Part shown: one piece after another, positions 19,886 through 27,455 of the stretch
Position numbering within the stretch: the first letter of the stretch is position 1
How the letters are laid out: every line of letters starts with the position of its first letter
NCBI GenBank assembly: GCA_040901495.1
Contig: JBBDYO010000039.1
Coordinates: 1-28,385 of the forward strand
Direction: 5' to 3'
Origin: VRUE01 sp040901495
GTDB lineage: Bacteria; Actinomycetota; Thermoleophilia; Solirubrobacterales; 70-9
Length of the DNA stretch: 28,385 nt
The notes under the pieces: generated by a model
What the model was told of the DNA's origin: nothing
The model's input: the letters and a program-made list of their open reading frames with translations, nothing else
The model's database searches: none
Made by a program: the position numbers and the translations under genes

Positions 19886-22207
19886 ATGGGTGAATCTCTG
19901 GGGGGCTGGGAAGTCACTTCGAGCAGGTCTGCGCGATGGCTGGCTTTTGCCGCTCTGATGGCTGCGGTGTTGATGGCGGTCGGCGCTCCATCGGCTTCGG
20001 GCAGGGGCGGCTCGCTCGATTTCGGCGACGCGCCGGATGGCGCCAAAGCCGGCTACCTCACCAAACCCGCCGTCATCGGTCGCTTCCCCTCCAAGCTCGC
20101 CAGCGGCGGCCCGCGCCATGCCGGCGTCGGATCCCTGCGCCTCGGACCGACCAACGACGGCGAGAAAGACTCCCACCAGGTCGACCGCGACATCGACGAC
20201 GGCGCCAGCCTCTCTGCGCCCAAGGCCTGCAAAACGGCGACGCTGACGACGGCGATCAAAGGCAGCGCCACGGTAGCCGCGGGCAAAGTCGTCTACGTCA
20301 ATGCCTGGTTCGACTGGAACCGGGATGGGGATTGGGCCGACCCGACCGATGGCTGCGCGCCTGAGTGGGGAGTTCGCAACCTGCCCGTTGCCGCCTCCTC
20401 GATTGGCTCGGTGGCGATGCTGCCGATCAAACTCGTTGCGGGCAAACAGGTCAAGGAACTGTGGTACCGCGTCACGATCACTCTCGATGAGGTCCAGATC
20501 GATCCGAGCGGCCGAGGGCGTTCGGCTCCCTACCTGTATGGAGAGACCGAGGACTATCTCCTGCAGGACCCGAAGGGCCGATGGATCACCCCGCCACCCG
20601 AAGAAGAAGAAGAAAGAGAAAAAGAAAAAGAAAAGCAGGAAAAAAACGAAAAATTCACCGTGCGCTGCATTCCCAAAGTGCGGGTGATTGCCCATGGGGG
20701 AACCGCGACATTCGGCTTCCTGATTGGCGACAAAGGCAAGGGCAACATCGTCGGGGAATTTCCGGGAGGGAAGAAAGGGAAAGGCTTCGAAATCAAGGTG
20801 ATCCCGTCGCCCAACCAGGGAGGCGTCCCACCCGGGTTCGTTCGCTCCAGTGCCTTCCGCTTCAAGAGTAAGGACGTCGACCCGCCCACGCGCATCCAGA
20901 AAGTGGCGGTAAAAGTCAGCTTCAAACGCGGCAAATTCTCGCGACAGGTCACCTGCACGGTGATCATCGTCCACGTCAGCAAAGGCCACGGGCGCAAAGA
21001 AAAACACGGGAAAGGGAAAGGCAAACACGAACACGTCAAACCGCCCAAAATCCCATCCGTGAAATGCAAAGGTGGCTGCGGCGGACAGCTGCCGACGCCG
21101 CCCCCCAAGAAAACCACGACGCTGACTGACTATGACCTGAACGCCGACGGGTCCGTGCGCGTCCATATCCTCCCGACCGACCCGCTCGAAAGCTTCACGA
21201 TCCCGTTGTACCCGCCGAACCCTGTGCCGCGCGACCCGCCGAAGGTGACCGCCGGCAACCAGCCGATTGAGTGTGAGCTCGTCCCACTCCAGCTCACCGG
21301 CGGCCCCGCGGCCGAGCGCTGCACGCTGCTCGGAACCGGCCCGCCGCAGGTCGACTCGTTCTTCGACATCTTCTACGACGTGCAGTTCCGCGGCGAGACC
21401 CAGGTAATCGAGGGCACTCTCAATGTGCGCGATGGCACACCGCTCGAGAGCTTCTCCGCGACGCTTCGATCCACGCCTTCGAACCCGACCCCATCGGTTA
21501 ACGGCAGCGGCAACCTCTCCCCGGGCCCCAACCCGCAGGCGGTCGACTTCAGCGTCCAACTCGATGTCGAGAACGAGGCGCTCAACCAGTTCGCGATCCA
21601 GCTGCCGCCCGGGACCCTGAAAGTCGCCAGCGGCAACGCGCCCGGCTTCAACTGCGCGGTGGTCGGCTTCGGAGGGCCCGAACGGACGCTCGCCTGCAAC
21701 GGGCCGGTGGGCGATACCGAGGTCATTCAGGGCGTGTTGGAACTGACCAGCCCGCGGCTTGGCGATCTCGGGTCCGAAACCCACCTCTTCGGCTCTCCGG
21801 GGAACGGCATCGTGTACGGGCCGTTCGACATGACCCAGACGCCGGCGGCGCCGAGCGGAAGCGGCGTCTTCTCGCCGGGCGGGGGGCCCAACGACGTCGA
21901 CTTCACCGTCAACCTCGACAGCTTCGGGGCTCTCAACCAGTTCACTCTCAACCTGCCTCCTGCCGTACAGGTCCAGAGCGGCTCGGCAATGAATGCGGGC
22001 GCGTTCGCCTGCAACCCGGTCGTCGCCGATGCAGAAGCCAACAACGCCCTCCAGTGTCAAGGCCAGCCGATCGTCAACGGCGAACCGATCACCGGAACGA
22101 TGACGCTGATGGCCCCGCCGCCGGTGGGAATCGGGTCCAACTCGCAACTCTTCGGCAACGGCCCCGGGGGGCCGGTCGGTCCGTTCGCGATCACCGACGC
22201 TCCGTAG
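19886..22207 (+). CDS. Large secreted GEVED-domain protein with charged linkers and C-terminal repeats
   Basis: 773 residues. A signal peptide (hydrophobic core about 18-33, cleavage near APSASG) is followed by a GEVED domain (about 44-227): SLDFGDAPDG, then FDWNRDGDWADPTDG and YGETEDYLL, a module of bacterial cell-surface proteins. Residues 238-256 are a run of Glu/Lys/Arg. Residues 257-365 form an unrecognised beta-rich domain with two Cys. Residues 366-405 are His/Lys/Gly-rich. The last 350 residues contain three related units: LESFTIPLYPPN, ALNQFAIQLPPG and ALNQFTLNLPPA, each followed by a short strand and a Cys-containing turn. It is likely extracellular or surface-associated, perhaps structural or adhesive. 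No sortase motif or C-terminal anchor is visible. Confidence 0.8.
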   Translation: MGESLGGWEVTSSRSARWLAFAALMAAVLMAVGAPSASGRGGSLDFGDAPDGAKAGYLTKPAVIGRFPSKLASGGPRHAGVGSLRLGPTNDGEKDSHQVDRDIDDGASLSAPKACKTATLTTAIKGSATVAAGKVVYVNAWFDWNRDGDWADPTDGCAPEWGVRNLPVAASSIGSVAMLPIKLVAGKQVKELWYRVTITLDEVQIDPSGRGRSAPYLYGETEDYLLQDPKGRWITPPPEEEEEREKEKEKQEKNEKFTVRCIPKVRVIAHGGTATFGFLIGDKGKGNIVGEFPGGKKGKGFEIKVIPSPNQGGVPPGFVRSSAFRFKSKDVDPPTRIQKVAVKVSFKRGKFSRQVTCTVIIVHVSKGHGRKEKHGKGKGKHEHVKPPKIPSVKCKGGCGGQLPTPPPKKTTTLTDYDLNADGSVRVHILPTDPLESFTIPLYPPNPVPRDPPKVTAGNQPIECELVPLQLTGGPAAERCTLLGTGPPQVDSFFDIFYDVQFRGETQVIEGTLNVRDGTPLESFSATLRSTPSNPTPSVNGSGNLSPGPNPQAVDFSVQLDVENEALNQFAIQLPPGTLKVASGNAPGFNCAVVGFGGPERTLACNGPVGDTEVIQGVLELTSPRLGDLGSETHLFGSPGNGIVYGPFDMTQTPAAPSGSGVFSPGGGPNDVDFTVNLDSFGALNQFTLNLPPAVQVQSGSAMNAGAFACNPVVADAEANNALQCQGQPIVNGEPITGTMTLMAPPPVGIGSNSQLFGNGPGGPVGPFAITDAP

Positions 22208-22285
22208 CACGCTGCGGCCCAATCGGTCCCTGGCCCTTCGGAGTGCCCCTCAAGCCGGTGGCGCTTATCGGGCCAAAGTTGTCTC

Positions 22286-22314
22286 TTTACAGGAGATTCT
22301 TTGCGCATTACGGT
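22286..22314 (+). promoter_or_regulatory. Promoter of the PD40-repeat gene
   Basis: TTTACA (22286-22291), 17 bases, TACGGT (22309-22314), then 6 bases to ATG 22321. An AGGAGA at 22291-22296 is too far from the ATG to act as a ribosome-binding site. The message is probably leaderless. Confidence 0.55.
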
Positions 22315-22320
22315 CAGGGC

Positions 22321-23322
22321 ATGACATCGACTCCCAGATATCTCTCCCTGGCAAGGTTTCCCTGGTTCGCGGCTGCTGTTGCGCTGGCCCTGACGCTCGG
22401 CGCGGGCTCGGCGCAGGCGGCGTTCCCCGGCGTGCCGGGTCAGATCGTCTACTCGAAGAGCACCAGCGACGAGGTCGGCAGCACGGGAGGTTTGATCAGC
22501 CATAGCCCTCGCCGCCGAGGCGGGAGCCACCCGATCACCGACAACATCTATGACGAGTCCCCTTCCTTCTCGGCAGACGGTCGCAAGATTGTCTTCTCCG
22601 GCAACCGCACACCTCCGGCGCCCAGCAACGGAGTTCACATATATGTGATGAACGCGGACGGGAGCGGGGTGACAGCCCTGACCAGCGACGCAAGCTTCGA
22701 CCGCAACCCCTCGTTTTCGCCGAGCGGGCAGCAGGTGGTGTTTGACCGGTCCACCCTCGCCGACTCGAAGCCGCAGATCTTCATCGTCAACGTCGATGGC
22801 ACCGGACTGCGGCAGCTGACCGAAGGCGACAGCAAGAACTACGATCCCACTTTCGCGCCGAACGGCAAATGGATCGCCTTCGTCAGCGACCGCGATCACG
22901 ACGTCAAAACCGACCGCAGCGACATCTTCTCGATGCGCCCCGATGGCACGAAACAGAAAGTGTTGATCGACGGGCCGCGCAACGAGTTCGAACCCGACAT
23001 CTCACCGGACGGTCGCAAGATCGCCTTCGGCAGCGACCGGCGCCAGGGATCGCACATCTACATCGCCAAGGCGAACGGCCACGGCGTGCGCGCCCTGACC
23101 CACGGCAAAGACAGCTGTCACTACACCGCCTGCTTCTTCAGCCCCGCCTGGGCGCCGGACGGCAAGCACCTCGCCCTGCTGAGCGTTCGCCGTTACAGCA
23201 CCGAGGTCGAAGTGATGCGCCCCGACGGCACGCAGCGCAAGGAGTTCGCCGGCGGCGGCACCGAAGCCGAAGGCTACGGGACCCGCGTCGGCGCGCCGAC
23301 CTGGGGCCCGCAGCCGAAATAA
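22321..23322 (+). CDS. Secreted TolB-like beta-propeller (PD40/WD40-like repeats)
   Basis: 333 residues. A signal peptide (about 1-33, ending GSAQA) precedes a propeller with at least five PD40 units, each of the form PSFSADGRKIVFSG: ESPSFSADGRKIVF, RNPSFSPSGQQVVF, YDPTFAPNGKWIAFVSDRD, FEPDISPDGRKIAFGSDR and FSPAWAPDGKHLALLS. Between them run typical blade strands HIYVMNADGSGVTALT and IFIVNVDGTGLRQLT. Such proteins act outside the membrane as binding scaffolds. Actinobacteria lack the Tol system of Gram-negatives, so a direct TolB role is unlikely. It follows the GEVED gene after a 113-base gap but has its own promoter, and is convergent with the SIMPL gene 11 bases away. Confidence 0.88.
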   Translation: MTSTPRYLSLARFPWFAAAVALALTLGAGSAQAAFPGVPGQIVYSKSTSDEVGSTGGLISHSPRRRGGSHPITDNIYDESPSFSADGRKIVFSGNRTPPAPSNGVHIYVMNADGSGVTALTSDASFDRNPSFSPSGQQVVFDRSTLADSKPQIFIVNVDGTGLRQLTEGDSKNYDPTFAPNGKWIAFVSDRDHDVKTDRSDIFSMRPDGTKQKVLIDGPRNEFEPDISPDGRKIAFGSDRRQGSHIYIAKANGHGVRALTHGKDSCHYTACFFSPAWAPDGKHLALLSVRRYSTEVEVMRPDGTQRKEFAGGGTEAEGYGTRVGAPTWGPQPK

Positions 23323-23333
23323 CGCTTCGGGCG

Positions 23334-24023
23334 CTACTGGAGTTCGAAGACGACGCGGACTGTGGCGGTGACCGTCGAGGTTCCCGCCTTGACCGGAGGT
23401 GCGTTCTCGCCGCCCCGTGGGCCGCTCTTGGCAGTGGTGACGGGCGCGGGCTCGTCAGGGACGATTTCAGTCCCTTCTTCGATCGTGATCGCGGGGCCGA
23501 GGGTGGCGCCGGCCCGGGTGGCGAGGGCGGCTGCCTTCGCTTTGGCCCGGTCGAATGCCGTGAGCAGGGCCTTGTTGTAGGCGAGGTCGGGATCGCTGGG
23601 GTAGAAGTTGGGCCCGTTGGCGCCGGTCGCCCCGGCGTTGATCGCCGCGTTGATCAGTTCGCCGGCTTTGTCAGCCTGATGCAGGATCACCGCGATGCCC
23701 TGGCTCGCCCTGAAGATCGTTTTCTTGCCGCGCAGCGTCTCGCGCACGAAGACGCGGCCGGTCGTCACGTCGCCCGGGCCGACGCCGGGGACCGTCTGGA
23801 CCGCCGCGATCACTTCCCGCAGGCGGAGCGAGGCCGCGCGCAGGGCAGCGCCCCGAGTCCTCCGTTCCTTGCTTACCGAGAAGCTGAGGCTGGCCGCGTC
23901 GTTGACCACTTTCTCGGTCGCCGTGCCCTTGACGGTGACCGTCCTGTCCAGGGCGGTGGCTGACGCGGGCAGGAGCAGCGCGATGGCCAAGCCGACAAGC
24001 GCCGCACAGCGCAGCGGGTTCAA
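23334..24023 (-). CDS. Secreted SIMPL-domain (DUF541) protein
   Basis: 229 residues. TTG start at 24023 overlapping the previous stop in TTGA; a G-rich stretch lies just upstream. A signal peptide (PLRCAALVGLAIALLLPASATA) is followed by the SIMPL domain: VTVKGTATEKVVNDAASLSFSV, QTVPGVGPGDVTTGRVFV and DRAKAKAAALATRAGATLG are typical. The family forms oligomeric extracytoplasmic assemblies in characterised bacterial examples; the exact role is unknown. Its genetic partner here is the MpaB-like oxygenase, with probable translational coupling. A Pro/Gly linker (PDEPAPVTTAKSGPRGGENAPP) precedes the last strand TSTVTATVRVVFEL. Confidence 0.85.
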   Translation of the reverse strand: MNPLRCAALVGLAIALLLPASATALDRTVTVKGTATEKVVNDAASLSFSVSKERRTRGAALRAASLRLREVIAAVQTVPGVGPGDVTTGRVFVRETLRGKKTIFRASQGIAVILHQADKAGELINAAINAGATGANGPNFYPSDPDLAYNKALLTAFDRAKAKAAALATRAGATLGPAITIEEGTEIVPDEPAPVTTAKSGPRGGENAPPVKAGTSTVTATVRVVFELQ

Positions 24024-24934
24024 CTTGCCCCCCCGGCGCCCAGCTGCGGGGTCACGGTGCCGCCTCGCTGGCGCTCGGCCTTGGTGACCACGTCGAAGAA
24101 GACGTCGTTGCGGCCGCGGCGCATGGGGCGGGGGAAGAAACGCCGGGTACGGCGGCTGGTTGCGGCCAGCGCGCGGAAGCCTGCCTCGTGGGAGCGGGTC
24201 CAGCGGATGCCGAAGATCTCGCGGACGCGCGGCGGCAGCGTCCCCTTGATGATGTGATTCTGGATGGCGAGGTTGCCGCGGGCCGGTGCCGGGACCGGCT
24301 GGCGGAAGGCGACCAGTGGAGCCATCTCCAACCCATGCTCGGTCGTCTGCAGATCGGGTGCGCTCAGCTTGCCGTCAAACCAGGCCTTAAACTCGCGGTA
24401 GCTGCCGGGGACCTCGCTGCGGGGGAGGCTGAACAGCTCGCCGAAGCGCACGTAGTCCTGCCACAGGTCTTCGCGCTCGGCGTCGCTCAGCGGCCGCACC
24501 AGCGTTTCGTACATCTCCCGGCCGGAGTCGGCGATCACCGCCAGCGTCCAGAGCATCAGCTCCGGGTCGAACGCCGAGTAGGCGGTGCCGGCGGGATGGG
24601 CCCCGGCCGCCTCGGGAAGCGTGCCATTGATGGTCTTGTGCAGCCGGTGGACTTTGGCCAGCACCTCGTCGGCTTCCTCCCGGGTGCCGAGGAACACCGT
24701 CTCCTGGATCTTTGCGGTCCGCGCGAGCCGCTCGAAGGGGCGGTCACCCGAGCGCGTGCTCAGCATCGTGCCGGTGTAGGTGAGCGGTTCCAGCGCTCCG
24801 ATCAGCAGGGCTCGCTGCCCGTAGAGCAGCCCCACCGAACGCTCCCCGTGCACGCGACGTGCCATCGAAGCGCCAGGCGGGAAGTAGTAGGAGTCCGCGC
24901 TTTGGTCGGAGGGGTTGGCGTGTGGGCTGGCCAT
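24020..24934 (-). CDS. MpaB/rubber-oxygenase-like protein (DUF2236)
   Basis: 304 residues from ATG 24934. The sequence matches the DUF2236/MpaB helical fold: YYFPPGASMARRVHGERSVGLLYGQRALLIGALEPL at the N-terminus, then VHRLHKTINGTLPEAAGAHPAGTAYSAFDPELMLWTLAVIADSG, with the His-rich and DPELLLW-type core. LcpK1 and related latex-clearing proteins bind haem b in this fold, so a haem oxygenase or peroxygenase role is plausible, but the substrate is unknown. Key residues for haem contact cannot be verified from sequence alone. The gene follows the FtsH-like gene by 13 bases and overlaps the SIMPL gene by 4. TAGCAT lies 10 bases before the ATG, so an internal promoter is possible. Confidence 0.85.
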   Translation of the reverse strand: MASPHANPSDQSADSYYFPPGASMARRVHGERSVGLLYGQRALLIGALEPLTYTGTMLSTRSGDRPFERLARTAKIQETVFLGTREEADEVLAKVHRLHKTINGTLPEAAGAHPAGTAYSAFDPELMLWTLAVIADSGREMYETLVRPLSDAEREDLWQDYVRFGELFSLPRSEVPGSYREFKAWFDGKLSAPDLQTTEHGLEMAPLVAFRQPVPAPARGNLAIQNHIIKGTLPPRVREIFGIRWTRSHEAGFRALAATSRRTRRFFPRPMRRGRNDVFFDVVTKAERQRGGTVTPQLGAGGAS

Positions 24935-24947
24935 CCAGCCAAAGATG

Positions 24948-26519
24948 CTACTTGGCGGGCGGCGGCACTTTGGAAAAAGCGACCGTCGGGTACCCGGATG
25001 CGCTCGGGGCGCCCAATTCGAGCAGGCTGTGGGCGGCGAAGATCTCATCGAGGTCCTCGCGGGTCAGCGTCTCGCGCTCCAGCGCGTTCGCGGCCAGGTC
25101 GTCGAGGCACTTGCGGTTTGCGGACAGCAGCACCCGCGCCCGCCGGTAGGCCTCCCTGGCAAGCGTCATCGCCGCCAGGTCAACGTCTCTGCGGGTTTTG
25201 TCCGAGAGCGCGTAGTCGCCGGTCGGAAGCGCGATCGGCGGTGCCCCTTCGGCGTCGATCGGAACGCCCATCCCAAACTCGGCGACCATCTGCTTGCACA
25301 TCGCGTGGACCCGGGCGAGGTCGTCGACGGCACCCGTGTAGGCCTCACCCATCACCTCCTCCTCAGCCGCGCGGCCGCCCAGCATGGTGACCAGCTCGTC
25401 GACCATTTCATCGCGAGACTTCAGGTAGGTGTCCTCCTGCGGGGCGTGGCCGACGAAGCCGAGCGCCGGGCCTCGTGGCACGATGCTGAGGATCTCCGGT
25501 GGGTCAAGCCCCAGGAGGTAGCGGCAAAGCGCGTGGCCTGCCTCGTGGTAGGCGACGATCCGGCGCTCCTTCTGGTTGAGGCGGCGAGCCTGCTGCGACC
25601 CGACCGACTGGCGCAGCAACGCCTCGTCGAGATCCTCACGGGCCATCTCCATGCGTCCCGCCCGCCCGGCGATGATCGCGCCCTCGTTGAGTGCGTTGGC
25701 GAGCTGTGCTCCCGTCATCCCCGTCGTCTTGCGCGCCACGTCGGCCAGATCGAGGTCGGATGCGAGTGGCTTTCCCTTCGCATGGGATTTGAGGATTGCC
25801 GCCCGCCCGGCGCGGTCCGGCGGTGCCACCAGCACCTGCCGGTCGAAGCGGCCGGGGCGCAGCAGCGCCTTGTCGAGCTTGTCGACGTGGTTGGAGGCGG
25901 CGATCACGATCACGGTGCTGGTGGTGCGCTCGAACCCATCCAGCTCGACCAGCAGCTGGTTGAGCGCCTGCTCGCGCTCGCTGGTCCCGCCGTCGCCACC
26001 ATCGCTGCTCCGTGCTCCTCCGATTGCATCGAGCTCGTCGATGAAGATGACCGCCCGCCCCGACTTGCGCGCTTCCTTGAACAGGCGCCGGATCCGGGCG
26101 GCGCCCCTGCCGACGAACATCTCGACGAAGCTCGAGCCGGAGGCCGAGAAGAAGTCGACGCTTGCCTGGGCGGCAACAGCTCGCGCCAGCATCGTCTTAC
26201 CCGTCCCCGGTGGGCCGAAGAGCAGCACCCCGCGGGGCGGCTGCGCGCCCAGCGCGGCGAAGCGCTCGGGATCCTTCAGCCACGCGGCCACGTCCATCAA
26301 CTCGTCCTTGGCGGCGTCGACTCCCTGAACCTCCTCCCACAGCACTGGTTCGGTCTTGCTGGCCTTGACCGTTTCGGGCTTCGTCGACCCAACCGTGCTG
26401 CGCAGCAGCGTCATGAAGACGAGCAGCAGGCAGGCCATGAAGAGGACCCCGAAGACGGGGTACCAGCTGAAGAAGAAGTCCTGAACTTGTGTGGTGGTTA
26501 GCGCTTGAACCAGATTCAT
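24948..26519 (-). CDS. FtsH-type AAA+ membrane metalloprotease, compact form with one membrane segment
   Basis: 523 residues (ATG 26519). A single membrane helix (FFFSWYPVFGVLFMACLLLVFM, about 13-39) leads directly to the AAA+ domain: Walker A GPPGTGKTMLAR, Walker B VIFIDELDAI, pore-loop FVEMFVGRGA, and the sensor region DKALLRPGRFDRQV. The M41 peptidase domain has HEAGH (zinc ligands and catalytic Glu) and YTGAVDDLARV with the third ligand. Standard bacterial FtsH has two membrane helices enclosing a periplasmic domain of about 75 residues, which is lacking here. It is thus more like a short paralogue than the housekeeping enzyme. An upstream ATG at 26585 would add 22 non-hydrophobic residues. 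It follows the FHA-HTH gene on the same strand. Confidence 0.92.
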   Translation of the reverse strand: MNLVQALTTTQVQDFFFSWYPVFGVLFMACLLLVFMTLLRSTVGSTKPETVKASKTEPVLWEEVQGVDAAKDELMDVAAWLKDPERFAALGAQPPRGVLLFGPPGTGKTMLARAVAAQASVDFFSASGSSFVEMFVGRGAARIRRLFKEARKSGRAVIFIDELDAIGGARSSDGGDGGTSEREQALNQLLVELDGFERTTSTVIVIAASNHVDKLDKALLRPGRFDRQVLVAPPDRAGRAAILKSHAKGKPLASDLDLADVARKTTGMTGAQLANALNEGAIIAGRAGRMEMAREDLDEALLRQSVGSQQARRLNQKERRIVAYHEAGHALCRYLLGLDPPEILSIVPRGPALGFVGHAPQEDTYLKSRDEMVDELVTMLGGRAAEEEVMGEAYTGAVDDLARVHAMCKQMVAEFGMGVPIDAEGAPPIALPTGDYALSDKTRRDVDLAAMTLAREAYRRARVLLSANRKCLDDLAANALERETLTREDLDEIFAAHSLLELGAPSASGYPTVAFSKVPPPAK

Positions 26520-26608
26520 GAAGCCCGCAGTCGTCCCGGTGGGGGAAAGCAGTGTGGGGCCAGAGAGCCTAGGCTCCAATCGCATATCCGTCCACAGGCC
26601 GAAATGGG

Positions 26609-27283
26609 CTAAAGTTCCCGCCGGCTGATCGCGCCGCTCTGCAGGGCCCTCTCGACCAGCGCCACCCGCTTCTGGTTCTGCGGCAGATCCTCCACCTCGA
26701 GCTTCTCGAAGAGGGCGCGCATGTGGGTCTTGACCGCGTCGACGCTGAGGTGCAGCTCCGCGGCGATCGCCTGGTTGGTGGGTGGGGTGGCGAAGGCCGC
26801 GCCGTCCTTGAAGGGGCGGCAGAGGGCGACGAGGATGCGGCGCTGCCCCGGTGAGATTGACGCCGCCGCCGATGACTCGCTGGCGATGGCGGTCGCTTCG
26901 GGAGTGGCCTCTCCCGGTCGGCGATAGAGGAGCGTGGTGCGCCCGAAGCGCAGCGTGTCGCCGTCTCTCAGCACCCGCCGGCCGTCGACGCGCTCTTCTC
27001 CGACGAACGAGCCGTTGCGGGAGAGGCCGTCGTCGAGCAGGGTGCACTCGTCGCGCACGATCTCGAGCCGCGCGTGCAGCGCCGAGACCTCCTCGTCCCA
27101 GTCGAGCCGCAGGTCGGCCGACTCGCCCCGGCCAATCCAGAGGGCGGTCGCTCCCTCCTCGACCACCGTGATCTGCTGGTTGCCCTCCCCGTCGCGGTAG
27201 ACGAGGAAGGGGCGGCCGCCCCGTTCGGCGTCTATCTGGGCCTTTAGCTCGGGGGCGCTGGTCTGGGGCTGCTCCGGGCTCAT
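26609..27283 (-). CDS. FHA-domain protein with C-terminal LuxR/winged-helix-type DNA-binding domain
   Basis: 224 residues. Residues 48-120 are a forkhead-associated phosphothreonine-binding domain: WIGRGESADLRL, SALHARLEI, LDDGLSRNGSFV and LRDGDTLRFGRTTLLYR, with R52, S68-H70 and N90 at the ligand-contact positions. After an Ala/Ser linker, residues 145-215 hold a helix-turn-helix: SPGQRRILVALCRPF, TNQAIAAELHLSVDAVKTHMRALFEKLEV. This combination suggests a transcription factor switched by a Ser/Thr kinase. ATG 27283 has TAGGAT 6 bases upstream. The gene begins the minus-strand run FHA-HTH, FtsH, MpaB, SIMPL and is divergent from the secreted-protein gene at 27456, so it may control either side. 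Confidence 0.88.
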   Translation of the reverse strand: MSPEQPQTSAPELKAQIDAERGGRPFLVYRDGEGNQQITVVEEGATALWIGRGESADLRLDWDEEVSALHARLEIVRDECTLLDDGLSRNGSFVGEERVDGRRVLRDGDTLRFGRTTLLYRRPGEATPEATAIASESSAAASISPGQRRILVALCRPFKDGAAFATPPTNQAIAAELHLSVDAVKTHMRALFEKLEVEDLPQNQKRVALVERALQSGAISRREL

Positions 27284-27289
27284 GGACCG

Positions 27290-27295
27290 ATCCTA
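27290..27295 (-). promoter_or_regulatory. Putative -10 element TAGGAT of the FHA-HTH gene
   Basis: TAGGAT on the minus strand ends 6 bases before ATG 27283. No -35 is obvious. It matches the leaderless pattern in this window. Confidence 0.45.
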
Positions 27296-27307
27296 AGACC
27301 ACTCGCC

Positions 27308-27376
27308 GGGGTGAGGCGTGGGGGCCACCCATTGGGGTGAGGCGAACCACCCCTGCGGTGCCCGGTCTCCACCCCT
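27308..27376. repeat. Paired short direct repeats and hairpin in the FHA/secreted-protein intergenic region
   Basis: GGGGTGAGGCG occurs at 27308-27318 and 27334-27344 (26 apart), and CCACCCCT at 27347-27354 and 27369-27376 (22 apart). GGGGTG (27334-27339) and CACCCC (27348-27353) can also pair as a hairpin. The region separates two divergent genes, one of which encodes a DNA-binding regulator, so these may be operator sites. Confidence 0.5.
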
Positions 27377-27455
27377 TGGGCCTCTGGGAGGAAGCGCCGC
27401 GCCGGGCGAAGCTGGTCCTACACCGAGTCACCCACCCAAATCAAAGGAGATTCCA

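Noticed and set aside
19877..22222. 781-codon minus-strand frame opposite the GEVED gene
   Set aside because: The composition is Arg/Asp/Val/Gly-rich without motifs. The plus frame has a signal peptide, a GEVED domain and a promoter.
27383..27418. GGAAGC...GTCC upstream of the secreted protein as an ECF sigma promoter
   Set aside because: The match to GGAAC-N16-18-CGTC is imperfect, and such short GC-rich strings are expected by chance here.
26531..27431. Upstream in-frame extension of the FtsH-like gene to 27431
   Set aside because: The extension overlaps the FHA-HTH gene and is Arg/Pro-rich shadow sequence. FtsH homology begins just after the ATG at 26519.
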